Assembly (NCBI RefSeq): GCF_002277025.1
Contig: NZ_NIWD01000006.1
Span: forward strand, 151,737-203,335
Source: Sphingopyxis sp. GW247-27LB
GTDB lineage: Bacteria > Pseudomonadota > Alphaproteobacteria > Sphingomonadales > Sphingomonadaceae
Reading direction: 5' to 3'
DNA: 51,599 nucleotides
Positions 9,722 through 21,400 of the stretch are shown here, piece by piece. Position 1 is the stretch's first letter; the number at the start of each line of letters is the position of its first letter. The notes under the pieces were generated by a model. The model worked only from the letters and a program-made list of their open reading frames with translations. It had not been told where the DNA came from and made no database searches. Both the position numbers and the translations under genes were made by a program.

Positions 9722-10897
9722 GTGCCCTCCCTCCGCGTCCTCTCGATCGCCACGCTCTTCCCCGACGCGGCGCGCCCCAATTTCGGGCTGTTCGTCGAAA
9801 AGAGCCTGCGCGCGCTCGCCGCCCAGCCCGGCATCGCACTCACCATCGTCGCGCCGGTCGGCCTGCCGCCCTTCCCCCTGTCGCTGCACCCGCGCTACCG
9901 TGCGCTTCGCGCGCTGCCGCGCCGCGAAGACTGGAACGGCCTTTCCGTCCAGCGCCCGCGCTTCGCGCTGATCCCGCGCCATGGCGCGCGCTTCACCCCG
10001 GCGCAGGTCGCGCGCGCGGTCCTGTCGGCGGTGCGCGGGCAGGCGTTCGACGTCGTCGACGCGCAATTCTTCTATCCCGACGGTCCCGCCGCGATGCGCG
10101 TCGCGGCGGCGCTCGGCCTGCCCTTTTCGGTCAAGGCGCGTGGCGCCGACATCAGCCATTTCGGCCATGATCCCGCGAGCCGCCCCCAGCTTCTCGCCGC
10201 CGCAAATCGCGCTGCTGGAATGCTCGCCGTGTCGGACGCGATGCGCCGCGACATGGCGGCGATCGGCATCGACGCGGGGAAGATCGCGGTTCACTATACG
10301 GGCATCGACACCGCGCGTTTCTCGCCCGGCGACCGCGCCGCCGCGCGCGCCGCGCTCGGCATGGGCGAGGCTCCGGCGATCGCGACCGTCGGCGCGCTGA
10401 TCCCGCGCAAGGGGCAGGTGCTGGTGATCGAGGCGCTCGCCGCGCTGCCCGGCGTCCATTACTGGCTCGCCGGCGCGGGCGAAGAGGAAGGTCGCTACCG
10501 CGCGCTCGCGCAGCGCCTCGGCGTTGCCGACCGCGTCCACCTGATGGGCCCGGTCGCCAATGCCGACCTGCCGCAGCTCTATCGCGCCGCCGATGTCGTG
10601 GTCATGCCCTCGGTCAGCGAAGGCCTCGCCAACGCCTGGGTCGAAGCGCTCGCCTGCGGCACCCCGATCGTGATCAGCGACGCGGGCGGCGCCGCCGAAC
10701 TCGTCGCCTCACCGGCGGCGGGCCGCATCGTCGACCGGAATCCCGAGGCGATCGCCGACGCCGTGGCGGCGATCCTCGCCGCTCCGCCGCTCCCCTCGGC
10801 GGTCGCCGCAAGCCTCGCCGGCCGTTTCAACTGGGACCGCAACGGCCGCGAACTGGTCGAGCATCTCCGCCGCTGCGCGGGCCTGGCTTCGGCTTAG
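9722..10897 (+). CDS. Family-4 glycosyltransferase
   Basis: A 391-aa GT-B fold enzyme that would transfer a sugar from a nucleotide donor to a lipid or polysaccharide acceptor at the cytoplasmic membrane. The N-terminal domain has the glycine-rich FPDAARPNFGLFVEKSL opening. The C-terminal GT4 domain has VGALIPRKGQ, the HLMGPV strand and the E-x7-E motif in SEGLANAWVEALACG, which binds the donor. The start is taken as GTG 9722, 14 bases after the XRE gene, because upstream residues are not conserved in this family. Its stop overlaps the convergent secF stop by 4 bases. The acceptor is unknown. Confidence 0.87.
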   Translation: MPSLRVLSIATLFPDAARPNFGLFVEKSLRALAAQPGIALTIVAPVGLPPFPLSLHPRYRALRALPRREDWNGLSVQRPRFALIPRHGARFTPAQVARAVLSAVRGQAFDVVDAQFFYPDGPAAMRVAAALGLPFSVKARGADISHFGHDPASRPQLLAAANRAAGMLAVSDAMRRDMAAIGIDAGKIAVHYTGIDTARFSPGDRAAARAALGMGEAPAIATVGALIPRKGQVLVIEALAALPGVHYWLAGAGEEEGRYRALAQRLGVADRVHLMGPVANADLPQLYRAADVVVMPSVSEGLANAWVEALACGTPIVISDAGGAAELVASPAAGRIVDRNPEAIADAVAAILAAPPLPSAVAASLAGRFNWDRNGRELVEHLRRCAGLASA

Positions 10898-11868
10898 ACC
10901 ACCGCTCCATCGTCCGACCGCGCGACGCGCTCCGCACCGCCGTCGGCCGTGCGCGGCACGAAGCTGTGCGGGCCGACCTTCAGCCAGACGAGCACCGGGG
11001 TCGACATCAGGATCGACGAATAGGTGCCGACGAACACGCCGAGCAGCATCGCCGCGGTAAAGCCGAAGATCACGTCGGGACCGAAGATCAGCAGCACCGC
11101 CAGCGCCATGAGCACCGAAACGCTCGTCATCACCGTGCGCGACAGCGTTTCGTTGATGCTGAGGTTGAGCAGCGGGACGATCTCCATCTTGCGATATTTC
11201 TTCAGATTTTCGCGCACCCGGTCATAAACGACGATGGTGTCGTTCAGCGAATAGCCGACGATCGTCAGCAGCGCCGCGACGCTGTTGAGGTCGAACTGGA
11301 TCTGGGTCACCGCAAAGAAACCAAAGGTCAGCGCGACCTCGTGGAACAGGCGCCCCATCGCGCCGACACCGAACTGCCATTCGAAGCGGATCCAGATATA
11401 GATGGAAATGCCCAGCATCGCGAGCGCGAGGCTGATCGCACCGGTTCGTAACAACTCTTCCGAAACCTTGCCGGACACCGTCTCGACCGCGCCGGTGTGC
11501 GCCGTCGGAAACGCCTTGCGGATCCCGTCGACCAGCTTCTGCCCCGCGATCTCCGCCGCGGCCTTGTCGCCATCGGGCAGCGCGGTACGGATCGACACCG
11601 CCTTGTCCGACCCGAATTGCTGGATCGTCGCTTCGCCCAGGCCGATCTCTCCGACCGCCTCGCGGATATCCTGGATCTTGGGCATGTCCCCGGTGAATTC
11701 GACATGGACCGACTGGCCGCCGACGAAGTCGATCCCCAGGTTCAGCCCGCGCACCGCGACCAGCGCGATCGAGACGACGACCAGGATAAAGCTCATGAAG
11801 GACGCCAGCTTGCGCCACTTCAGGAAATCGATGTTCGTGTCGTCGGGGACGAGTTTCAGCAAGCGCAT
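10894..11868 (-). CDS. secF: Protein translocase subunit SecF
   Basis: A 324-aa inner-membrane protein, partner of SecD in the SecDF complex that uses proton motive force to pull proteins through SecYEG. An N-terminal membrane helix (about 22-40) is followed by GLNLGIDFVGG, a periplasmic P1-like domain, then five further helices with GYSLNDTIVVYDRVREN, the RND-type motif of SecF. Length is normal. It starts 12 bases after the secD stop with GGGAG upstream. It is last in the yajC-secD-secF operon. Confidence 0.97.
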   Translation of the reverse strand: MRLLKLVPDDTNIDFLKWRKLASFMSFILVVVSIALVAVRGLNLGIDFVGGQSVHVEFTGDMPKIQDIREAVGEIGLGEATIQQFGSDKAVSIRTALPDGDKAAAEIAGQKLVDGIRKAFPTAHTGAVETVSGKVSEELLRTGAISLALAMLGISIYIWIRFEWQFGVGAMGRLFHEVALTFGFFAVTQIQFDLNSVAALLTIVGYSLNDTIVVYDRVRENLKKYRKMEIVPLLNLSINETLSRTVMTSVSVLMALAVLLIFGPDVIFGFTAAMLLGVFVGTYSSILMSTPVLVWLKVGPHSFVPRTADGGAERVARSDDGAVV

Positions 11869-11880
11869 CGTTTCGCTCCC

Positions 11881-13494
11881 TTAAAGATGGATCGCCGCCG
11901 GGCGCTTCGCGCGCAGCCAGTGGGCGGCGAACATGCGCGTGACGGTAACGGCGGTGAAGACGCTGGTGACGATGCCGATGGTCAGCACCACGGCGAAACC
12001 CTTGATCGGGCCGGAGCCGAACCAGAACATCAGCGCCGCGGCGATGACGTTGGTGACGTTGGCGTCGAAGATCGCGCGGCTCGCCTCGGTATAGCCGAGT
12101 TCGACCGCCTGGAACGGCCTTCGCCCGCGTTTCAGCTCTTCTCGGATGCGTTCGTTGATCAGCACGTTGGCATCGACCGCGGCGCCGATCGTCAGCACGA
12201 AGCCGGCGATGCCGGGCAGGGTCAGCGTCGCGTTGAACGCCGCCATCGTCGCGATGATCAGGAAGACGTTGAAGATCAGCGCGATGTTCGCATAGACGCC
12301 GAAGCGGCCATAGACGACCAGCATCAGCACCAGCACCGACACGGTCGCGATGATGCCCGCGATCACGCCCTTCTCGATCGAATCGGCGCCCAGTTCGGGG
12401 CTGACCGTCCGCTCCTCGACCACCGTCATCTTCACCGGCAGCGCGCCCGAACGCAGCGAGATGGCGAGCGCATTGGCGCTGGCGACCGAGAAGCTGCCCG
12501 AAATCTGCGCGCTGCCGCCCAGGATCGGTTCGTTGATCGACGGCGCCGAAAGCACCTGCCCGTCGAGCACCATCGCAAAGCGCTTGCCGACATTCTGCGC
12601 CGTCACGCGCGCGAAGGTCGCCGATCCGCCCGAATCGAAGCGGATGGTGACGACCGGCATGCTCGTCTGCGGGTCAAAGCTCTGCTGCGCGTCGATCAAC
12701 TGCTCGCCGTTGATCATCACCTCGCGCCGCAGCACTTCGAACGCCGCGCCATTGCCCTCGCCGGCGGCATAGGGGACGATCTCGCTGCCGACCGGCGCCT
12801 GGCCGGCGGCCGCTGCGGCGGGGTCGGCATTGGCATCGACCATCCGGAATTCGAGCTTCGCGGTCTTGCCGATCAGGTCCTTCAATTGCTGCGGATCGTT
12901 GAGCCCCGGCACCTGGACGACGATGCGGTCGTCGCCTTCGCGGATGATCGTCGGCTCGCGCGTGCCGAGCGCGTTGACGCGGCGGTCGATGATATCGCGA
13001 GCGGTGTCCATCGCCCGGCTGACCGCCTGCTGCTGGCCGGCCCGCGTCGGCGTCATCACGATGCGCGTCGTGTCGACGATGCCGACATTCCAGTCGCGCT
13101 GGCCGGTCATCGCGGCGCCCTGCGTCTCGCGGAACATCCGCTCGCGCGCCTCGTCGAGCTGCGCCTGATCGCGAACCAGAAAGCTGACCTGCGTGGCGGT
13201 GCGCCGCAGGTCGCCGATCGCGATATCGTCGTCCGCCCCATGGTCGCCGCGCATCGCGGTGCGCACCGTCTTTTCCATGTTGCCGAGCTGCGTCTTCTGA
13301 AGGTCGGCCAGATCGGCCTCGAGCAGCAGGTGGCTGCCGCCGGCGAGGTCGAGCCCCAGGTTGACCTTCATCTGCGCGAAGGAAGGCAGCTGGTTGAAGA
13401 CCCGATCGGGCAGAAAACTCGGAATGGTAAAGAGGATGCCGAGCAGCAGGATGATGCTGATGCCGATGGTCTTCCAGCGCGGGAAATCGAGCAT
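11881..13494 (-). CDS. secD: Protein translocase subunit SecD
   Basis: A 537-aa membrane protein of the Sec accessory complex. Domains in order: N-terminal helix (10-30), GLDLAGGSHLLLEAD (conserved D1 motif), the large periplasmic P1 head, then the membrane half with GAAVDANVLINERIREEL, which carries the conserved membrane Asp required for proton coupling. Length is typical for alphaproteobacteria. It is the middle gene of the yajC-secD-secF operon. Confidence 0.97.
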   Translation of the reverse strand: MLDFPRWKTIGISIILLLGILFTIPSFLPDRVFNQLPSFAQMKVNLGLDLAGGSHLLLEADLADLQKTQLGNMEKTVRTAMRGDHGADDDIAIGDLRRTATQVSFLVRDQAQLDEARERMFRETQGAAMTGQRDWNVGIVDTTRIVMTPTRAGQQQAVSRAMDTARDIIDRRVNALGTREPTIIREGDDRIVVQVPGLNDPQQLKDLIGKTAKLEFRMVDANADPAAAAAGQAPVGSEIVPYAAGEGNGAAFEVLRREVMINGEQLIDAQQSFDPQTSMPVVTIRFDSGGSATFARVTAQNVGKRFAMVLDGQVLSAPSINEPILGGSAQISGSFSVASANALAISLRSGALPVKMTVVEERTVSPELGADSIEKGVIAGIIATVSVLVLMLVVYGRFGVYANIALIFNVFLIIATMAAFNATLTLPGIAGFVLTIGAAVDANVLINERIREELKRGRRPFQAVELGYTEASRAIFDANVTNVIAAALMFWFGSGPIKGFAVVLTIGIVTSVFTAVTVTRMFAAHWLRAKRPAAIHL

Positions 13495-13545
13495 AGGGTG
13501 ATTCCGGTTCGGAGGGGCGGACCCGCGGGCGCGGGCCGCGCCGCG

Positions 13546-13875
13546 TCAATCGTTGGCGGGTTTGGCGCCGGGCTGGAGGACATCCGACAGGGTCGACTTG
13601 ACGACCTTGATCTTCACGCCCTGGGCGATTTCGACATCGACGAAATCATCGTCGACGCGCGTGACCTTGCCGACGATGCCGCCGCCCGTGACCACCTGAT
13701 CGCGCGGCTTCACCGCCGCGACCTTGGCGCGATGCTCCTTCATCCGCACCTGCTGCGGGCGGATCAGGAAGAACCAGAAAACGACGAAGATCAGCAGATA
13801 GGGGACCAGCATCAGGAATCCGGCCGCCCCGCCCCCGGATCCGGCCGCCTGGGTCAGAAGCAAGTTCGTCGACAT
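13546..13875 (-). CDS. yajC: Preprotein translocase subunit YajC
   Basis: A 109-aa single-span protein associated with SecDF. It has a Gly/Ala-rich N-terminus, one membrane helix (about 22-42) followed by FFLIRPQQVRMKEHRA, the YajC signature, and the small cytoplasmic domain with KPRDQVVTGGGIVGKV. ATG 13875 is chosen because GGAAAG precedes it and it begins at the usual YajC N-terminus. It is the first gene of the sec operon. Confidence 0.96.
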   Translation of the reverse strand: MSTNLLLTQAAGSGGGAAGFLMLVPYLLIFVVFWFFLIRPQQVRMKEHRAKVAAVKPRDQVVTGGGIVGKVTRVDDDFVDVEIAQGVKIKVVKSTLSDVLQPGAKPAND

Positions 13876-14155
13876 GAATGAAAGACTTTCCGTTGAAAGC
13901 GCGGCCATTCCCCAAGGGAAGCGGCGCGCGAAAATATGGCGCGGCGCCTATCACGCAGGAAAGCGTGGCGCAACCGATGGCTGCATCCCGTCCCCCCGGC
14001 AGGCTTCGCGCAAATGGGGTGCGCCGCGGGCAGGTCAAGGCGCCGCCGCACGATTATTCCGCGGCCCGCGCGCGCCGCGCGCCGCCTTCACTCAGGATGG
14101 CCTTGCATCGCCCGCGAAGCCGCGCTAGGGGCCTCGCCTGCCCAATCGGGCCGGT

Positions 14156-14232
14156 CGGGACGTAGCGCAGCCTGGTAGCGCATCACACTGGGGGTGTGGG
14201 GGTCGGAGGTTCGAATCCTCTCGTCCCGACCA
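14156..14232 (+). tRNA. tRNA-Pro (GGG anticodon)
   Basis: A complete cloverleaf: acceptor stem CGGGACG/CGTCCCG, D arm with AGCCTGGTA, anticodon loop CTGGGGG (anticodon GGG), T loop TTCGAAT, discriminator A and encoded CCA. In the 280 bases between yajC and this tRNA I see no convincing gene. Confidence 0.97.
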
Positions 14233-14422
14233 ATATTTTCCCTTTATTCCAACAGAATCGCCGACCGACGGGCCCGGCGGGACGCTGCGCGCGCGCCGCC
14301 ATCGTCGAGCAGGCGTTTGCAGGAAGGCCGAAACAGGAATATCATGAGACGTTAAACGAGTCGAAAAATTCCAGGAACCTTCCGCTGGGTCGACGGATGT
14401 GTTTCTTAGGTGGGGTAGACCA

Positions 14423-15196
14423 ATGGAACACAGGGAGCCGTCGTCGCGCACGGTCGTGGCCGTGCATCAACCGCTGATTCGCCAGGGCGTCCATGACCTC
14501 GTCGCCCATGCCGGGCTCGATCCGCATTCGAATGAAATCTTCGATTTCGATTCGCTGCTCGCATTCCTCGGCAAGATGCCGGTGCTGGCGCTCATCATCC
14601 TCTGCTTCGCGCTTCCCGGCCTGAACGGCGTGCATGGCATGCAGCGGTTGCGCGCGCGCTTTCCCAACCAACCCGTCCTCGTCATCGTCGAACAGCCGCG
14701 GCGCGACACCATCATGGAACTTATCTCGGCCGGCGCCGACGGCGTGGTTCCGCTGGCGACCGATTCGGACACCATGATCCGGGCGATGGTCGCGGTATCG
14801 TCGGGCGCCATGTATGTGCCGCGGTTTTCGGAAACGGAGTCCGCCGATGACGCGCTGGCGCCGCCCGGCACGGCCTCGCCGTCGAGGATCGCGTCGGTCG
14901 GCGGCCTGACCGACCGGCAACGCGAGGTGCTTCACTGGCTGGCGGCGGGGGAATCGAACAAGACGATCGGCCGCCGGCTCAACATCTCGCCGCACACGGT
15001 GAACATGCACATCCGCGCGGTGTTTCGCGCGCTGGGCGTCCACGGCCGGGTGGAAGCCGTCAACAGGCTCGCGATGCTTTCGCTCGACACCGCTCCGCCG
15101 GCATTCGGCGGCTGGCGGCGCTCGGACGATCGCCGGTCGCCGTCGGCGTCCGACTATCCCGGCGCTCCGGACGAGCTCAGCTTCAACTTTTCCTGA
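14423..15196 (+). CDS. LuxR-type regulator with degenerate receiver domain
   Basis: A 257-aa NarL/FixJ-like protein. The N-terminal part (about 10-130) has the receiver layout ([13 protein letters not shown], then [12 protein letters not shown]), but the phosphorylation pocket is gone: the acceptor Asp position is Cys61, the N-terminal acidic pair is replaced by VHQ, and the Lys usually found in GYLLKD is missing. The C-terminal LuxR helix-turn-helix (about 163-215: [22 protein letters not shown]...SPHTVNMHI) is intact. ATG 14423 has AGGTGGGG upstream. It lies 302 bases upstream of the secreted peroxidase on the same strand and is the best candidate for its regulator, which is an inference from position. 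Confidence 0.9.
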   Translation: MEHREPSSRTVVAVHQPLIRQGVHDLVAHAGLDPHSNEIFDFDSLLAFLGKMPVLALIILCFALPGLNGVHGMQRLRARFPNQPVLVIVEQPRRDTIMELISAGADGVVPLATDSDTMIRAMVAVSSGAMYVPRFSETESADDALAPPGTASPSRIASVGGLTDRQREVLHWLAAGESNKTIGRRLNISPHTVNMHIRAVFRALGVHGRVEAVNRLAMLSLDTAPPAFGGWRRSDDRRSPSASDYPGAPDELSFNFS

Positions 15197-15498
15197 ACAG
15201 TCCTGTCGCCAAAGGCGGCGCGGCTTGCCGCGGGCCGCGAGCCCTTTTGCGCGCCCGCTCCAGGCCGCCCCACCTAATTGAGTTACCCTGCCCGCGCTAA
15301 CCCATGAGATGATCTGTTCGCGCCGAACGATAAGTCGAATGATGAAGCCAGATTTCCGAGTCGGGTGATCCGGCCACGGGAGCAGGGTGTCGGGGCGGGT
15401 CCCTTCGAAACCATCACATCGCGATTTCGCATCTCGCAACGCGTCGCGCCGAAACCTTCGGCGTGAGCCCTTGCCGGTGCCCATTCGGAGAAGCGGAC
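15197..15498. other. Intergenic leader of the peroxidase gene
   Basis: 302 bases without a supported gene. It presumably holds the promoter of the secreted peroxidase. A short perfect hairpin CGCCGAA-ACC-TTCGGCG (15447-15463) lies in the likely 5' untranslated leader about 35 bases before the start codon, with GGAGAAG as ribosome site at 15487-15493. I see no confident -35/-10 pair. Confidence 0.6.
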
Positions 15499-18400
15499 AT
15501 GGTTGACTATATCAGGAGCGATCTCGAGTTCATCCTCAAGCAGATCAAGATCGCGGAAGCGCACGCCGCCGGACAGCCCCTGTTCGGGCCTGGCGGACTG
15601 ATCCCGTCCTACAACCTCGCCTGGGGTTTGCGCACGGTCGACGGGACCTACAACCATCTGCTCCCCGGACAGGAATATTGGGGCGCGTCCGACCAGCCGT
15701 TCGTCGAACGGCTCGGCACCGATTATCGCACCCTCCTGGTCGATCCCGACGGCCCCGGCGGTTCGCCCCCGATCCCGATCGAATATACCCCCGGCTTCGA
15801 CGCCGACGGCCCCGGCACCTTCGCCGAACCCGGCGATGTCATCGATCCCCAGGTTCGCACGATCAGCAACCTGATCGTCGACCAGACGCTTGCCAATCCG
15901 GTCGCGATCATGGTCGCGCTCGGGCGGGCCGGAGTCGAAACGCCGGCCGAGCAGATGGCGATCGCGGCGACGATCACCGCGGCCTTCGAACCGATCGAGG
16001 GCCTGTTCGCCGCGGTCACCGCGGCCCAGGTCGCTTCCGCCGCGGCGACCGCCGCCGCCAATGCCAATCCGGGCGATCCCGATCTCGCCCTCGCGGCGGC
16101 CGCGGCGCTCCAGGCGCTTGCCGATGCCGAAGCCGCGCTGGCGACCGCCGACGGCGCGCTGACCGCGCTGCTCACCGCCAACGGCATCGAAATGGACGGC
16201 GAAAACGTCAAGCTGACCAACGTCGCGCCCGACGAGGGTCTTTCGGCCTCGTTCAATTCCTGGTTCACCCTGTTCGGCCAGTTCTTCGACCATGGCCTCG
16301 ATCTCGTCGGCAAGGGCGGCAGCGGCACGGTGATGATTCCGCTGCAACCCGACGATCCGCTCTACGATCCGGCCAGCAGCACCAATTTCATGGTGCTGAC
16401 CCGCGCCAGCGTCGCGCCGGGCGAGGACGGTCTGTGGGGGACCGACGACGATGTCCGCCCGGTCAATCACACGACCGCCTATGTCGACCAGAACCAGACC
16501 TATACCTCGCACCCGTCGCATCAGGTGTTCGTGCGCCAATATGCGCTCGACGCCGATAACCGCCCGGTTTCGACCGGCAAGCTGATCGAGGGCGGCAACA
16601 GCGGCATGGCGACCTGGGCCGACGTCAAGGCGCAGGCGCTGATGCTCGGCATTCAGCTGAACGACGTCGATGTCGGCAACGTGCCGCTGGTGCGCACCGA
16701 CCAATATGGCAATTTCATCCCCGACGCGAACGGCTACGCCCAGATCGTCGTCGGCCTCGGCGACGACGGCATTCCGAATACCGCCGACGACGATGTCGTA
16801 TCGGGCACCCCCGGCAGCCCGGTCGACCCGACCGCGGTCTTCGCGATCCGCACCGGTCACGCCTTCCTCGCCGATATCGCGCATAATGCCGTGCCCGAAG
16901 GGCTCGCCGACGGCGACATCGAAATCGGCCTCGACAACGGCGACGGTTCGCAGACCGACGGAAACTACGACAATGAACTGCTCGACGCCCATTATATCGC
17001 CGGCGACGGCCGCGCGAATGAGAATATCGGGCTGACCGCGGTCCACCACGTCTTCCATTCGGAGCACAACCGGCTGGTCGAGCACACCCAGGAAGTGACG
17101 CTCGCCGATGCCGCGCAGATGCTCGCCAATGGCGCGACGCAGGCCGAAGCGGTCGCCTTCCTCAACGAATGGCTGATCGACGACGTCACGTCGGTGCCCG
17201 TGGGTGCCGCCGCGATCGACGCGCTGGTGTGGGACGGCGAACGGCTGTTCCAGGCCGCGAAATTCGGCACCGAGATGCAATATCAGCATCTGGTGTTCGA
17301 GGAATTCGCGCGCAAGATCCAGCCGGTCATCAACGCCTTTCTCGTCCCCGACGGCTTCGACACGACCTTCGATCCCTCGATCGTCGCCGAATTCGCGCAC
17401 GTGGTCTATCGTTTCGGCCACTCGATGCTCACCGAATCGATCGACCGCTTCGATCCCGCCTTCGCCGCGGACCACATCAGCCTGATCGAGGGCTTCCTCA
17501 ATCCGCTGCAGTTCGAAAATAACGGCGGCACCTCCACGGTCGACGCGAACATCGCGGCCGGCGCCATCGTCCGCGGCATGACCCGCCAGGTCGGCAACGA
17601 GATCGACGAGTTCGTGACCAGCGCGCTGCGCAACAACCTGCTCGGCCTGCCGCTCGACCTCGCGACGATCAACCTCGCGCGCGGCCGCGACACCGGCGTG
17701 CCGTCGCTCAACGAGGCGCGGCGCCAATTCTACGACGCCACCAACAACGCCGCCGAGCTGAAACCCTATGAAAGCTGGGTCGAATTCGCGCAGCACCTCA
17801 AGAACGAGGCGTCGATCATCAACTTCATCGCCGCTTATGGCACGCATGAGTCGATCACGAGCCAGGACACGATCGAGGGCAAGCGCGACGCCGCGCTGAC
17901 GCTCGTCACCGGCGTCTCGTTCGGCGGGCTCGAGGTTCCGGCCGACGCGCTCGACTTCCTCAACGCCACCGGCGCCTATGCCGGCGGCGACCTGGGCGGG
18001 CTCGAAAATGTCGACCTGTGGATCGGCGGGCTCGCCGAGGAGATCATGCCTTTCGGCGGCATGCTCGGCTCGACCTTCGGCTATGTGTTCGAAATCCAGC
18101 TCGAAATGCTGCAGAGCGGCGACCGCTTCTATTATCTGCAGCGCCTCGACGGGCTGCACCTGTTCAGCGAGATGGAGAACAACAGCTTCGCCTCGATGAT
18201 CATGCGCCACACCGACGCGACGCACCTGCCGTCCGACGTCTTCTCGACCCCCGGGCTGATCCTCGAGGTCAATCAGGCGGTGCAGTTCAATCCCGAACTC
18301 GGCTCGCTCGATCCGGTGGGCGCGAGCCTGCTCACCCCGCTCGTCATCCGCAACGATCCCGGGACGCCCGGCGCCGACACCAATTATCTGCGCTACACCG

Positions 18401-21400
18401 GGGGCGACCATGTCGTGCTCGGCGGCACCGACGCCAACGACGTCATCATCGCGGGCATCGGCGACGACACGCTCTATGGCGATGGCGGCAACGACAATAT
18501 GGAAGGCGGCTTCGGCAACGACATCATCAACGGCGGCGACGGCGACGACATCATCCGCGACCGCGGCGGCGACGACAATATCAAGGCCGGCGCGGGCAAC
18601 GACGTCGTTCACGCGGGGCCGGGCCTCGATCTCGTCCTGGCCGGCGACGGTCAGGACTTCATCGTCCTCGGCACCGACGAAGGGTCCGAAGTCTTCGGCG
18701 GGACCGGCAACGACTTCATCCTCGGCAACAAGAATGCCGAGCGCATCCTCGGCAACGAAGGCGACGACTGGCTCGAAACCGGCACCTTCGACGGCGCGCC
18801 CGGCGACAATTTCGACGAGATCTTCGCGCACGACGGCATCGACGGCAACGATGTCTTCCTCGGCGACGGCGGCTTCGACGAATTCATCGGCGAAGGCGGC
18901 GACGACATCATGGTCGGCAGCCTCGGCCGCGGCAAGATGGCCGGCATGTCGGGCTTCGACTGGGCGACCTACAAGGACAACGCCGCCGGCGTGAACGCCG
19001 ACCTGTCGATCCCGATCGTGTTCGACGAAAGTCCGGTCTTTCCGTCGGATACCGCGCTCGACGAATTCGAATCGCTCGAGGGCCTGTCGGGAACGCGCTT
19101 CAACGACGTCCTTAAGGGCTCGCACGAAGACGCGACGACGCTCGCCCCCGCCGATCAGGGCGGTTCGACCGGCTATCTCGGCAGCGGTCTCGACGCGCAG
19201 GGCATCGCCCTCATCGCGGGGCTGCAGGATGTCCTCGGCGCGGGCGTCACCTCCTTCGCCGCGGGCGACATCATCCTCGGCGGCGACGGCAGCGACCTGA
19301 TCCAGGGCAATGGCGGCGACGACATCATCGACGGCGACAAATGGCTCAACGTGCGGATCAGCGTCCGCGCCAATGCCGACGGCACCGGGCCGGAAATCGC
19401 GACCGCCGACAGCATGACCCAGCTGATGACGCAGATGTTCAACGGCACCTACAATCCGGGCCAGCTGGTCATCGTTCGCGAAATCCTGACCGCCGACGGG
19501 ACCGGCGACGTCGATACCGCCGTCTTCTCGGACATTCGCGCGAACTACACGATCACCAACAATGACGATGGCACGGTCACCGTCGCGCATGTCGGCGGGA
19601 CGCTTCTCGACGGCACCGACACGCTCCGCAACATCGAACGGGTCCAGTTCGCCGACCTTTCGTTCGACATCGGCACGCCGGTGATCGGCGACCTGACCCC
19701 GACCGAGGGCCAGCAGCTCACGGTGAACACCGACGCCATACCCGTCCCCGAACCCTTCACCTATCAATGGCAATCGTCGGCGAACGGGACGGTCTGGACC
19801 AATATCGGCGGCGCCACGGGCGCGACCTTCACCCCGACCGATCTCGCCGGGACGGCCTTCGGTCCGCAAGCCGGGTTGCTGCTGCGGGTGGTGGTCAGCG
19901 GCATCGCCTCGGGCGCCACCGGTCCGGTCGGGGTCGACTGGGATGCGGCGGTTGCGTCGACGCTCAACGGCACCGCCGGCGATGACATCGGCGACGGGTC
20001 GAACCAAGCCGATACGCTGAACGGCAACGCCGGCGCCGACCTGCTCAACGGCAATGGCGGCAACGACACGCTGCGCGGCGGCGCGGGCAACGACACGACC
20101 AACGGCGGGCTCGGCGACGACATGCATTTCGTCGACGCCGCGGGCGATGTCGTGGTCGAGGCGGTGGGCGAAGGCAATGACCGCGTCCTGACCGGCGTCG
20201 ACTATGTCCTCGGCGCGGGCGCGGAGGTCGAGCTGTTCACGACCGACAACCTCAATGCGGTCACCGCGCTCAACCTGACCGGCAACGAGCTTGCCAACCA
20301 TATCCAGGGCAATGCCGGCGCCAACACGCTGATCGGCGGCGGCGGCAACGATATCCTGATGGGCCGCGTCGGCATCGACCGGACCGAAGGAGGCCTCGGC
20401 AACGACATGCACTATGTCGACAATGCGGCCGACGTGGTGATCGAGCTCGCGGGCGAAGGCACCAGCGACCGCGTCCTCGCCGGGGTCAGCTACGCGCTGG
20501 CCGCGGCGGCGGAGATCGAGCTGCTCACGACCGACAATGCCGCCGCGACCACCGCGATCAATCTGACCGGCAACGGCTTTGCCAACATCATCCAGGGCAA
20601 CGCCGGCGTGAACACCCTCATCGGCGGCGGCGGCAACGACAGCCTGTCGGGCTTCGCCGGCAACGACACGCTGAACGGCGGCGCGGGCAACGACACGACC
20701 AACGGCGGGCTCGGCGACGACATGCACTATGTCGACGCCGCGGGCGATGTCGTGGTCGAGGCCGCGGGCCAGGGCAACGACCGCGTCTTTGCGAGCGCCA
20801 GCTACACGCTGGGGGCCGCGGCCGAAGTCGAACTGTTCACGACCGACAATATGAATGGGGTCGCCGCGATCAACCTGACGGGGAACGGGCTCGACAACCA
20901 TATCCAGGGCAATGCCGCCGCCAACACGCTCGTCGGCGGTGGCGGCAACGACATCCTCAACGGCCGCGTCGGCGCCGACACGACCAACGGCGGCCTCGGC
21001 AACGACATGCACTTCGTCGACGATGCCGGCGACGTCGTGGTCGAGGCGGCCGGTCAAGGCAGCGACCGCGTCCTGACCAGCGTCAACTATGTCCTTGGCG
21101 CGGCTGCGGAGATCGAGTTGTTCACGACCGACAATGCGGCGGGAACCGGCGCGATCGACATGACCGGCAACGGCTTCGCCAACATCATCCAGGGCAATGC
21201 CGGCGCCAATGTCATCGACGGCGGCGGCGGCAACGACACGATCTCGGGATTCGGCGGCAACGACAGCTTCGTCCAGACCGGCGCGACCGGCGGTCGCGAC
21301 CGGATCGACGGTGGCGACGGCGTCGATACCTATCAGCTCAACGGCGTCGCCGGGGCGGAGAGCTTCACGATCTTCACCCGTGCCGAAGCGGTTGCGGCGG

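Noticed and set aside
11497..13881. A 794-aa plus-strand frame opposite secD and yajC
   Set aside because: It is a composition shadow of the sec genes, Arg/His/Asp rich with no domain or ribosome site.
13876..14155. Several overlapping small open frames between yajC and tRNA-Pro
   Set aside because: None has a ribosome site together with a plausible protein. They are Arg/Ala/Pro rich in all frames, as expected of GC-rich non-coding sequence.
20059..21258. Possible CRISPR array from the regular spacing
   Set aside because: The repeats are in-frame coding modules of the RTX domain, with spacing of about 300 bases and conserved protein sequence, not short repeats with unique spacers.
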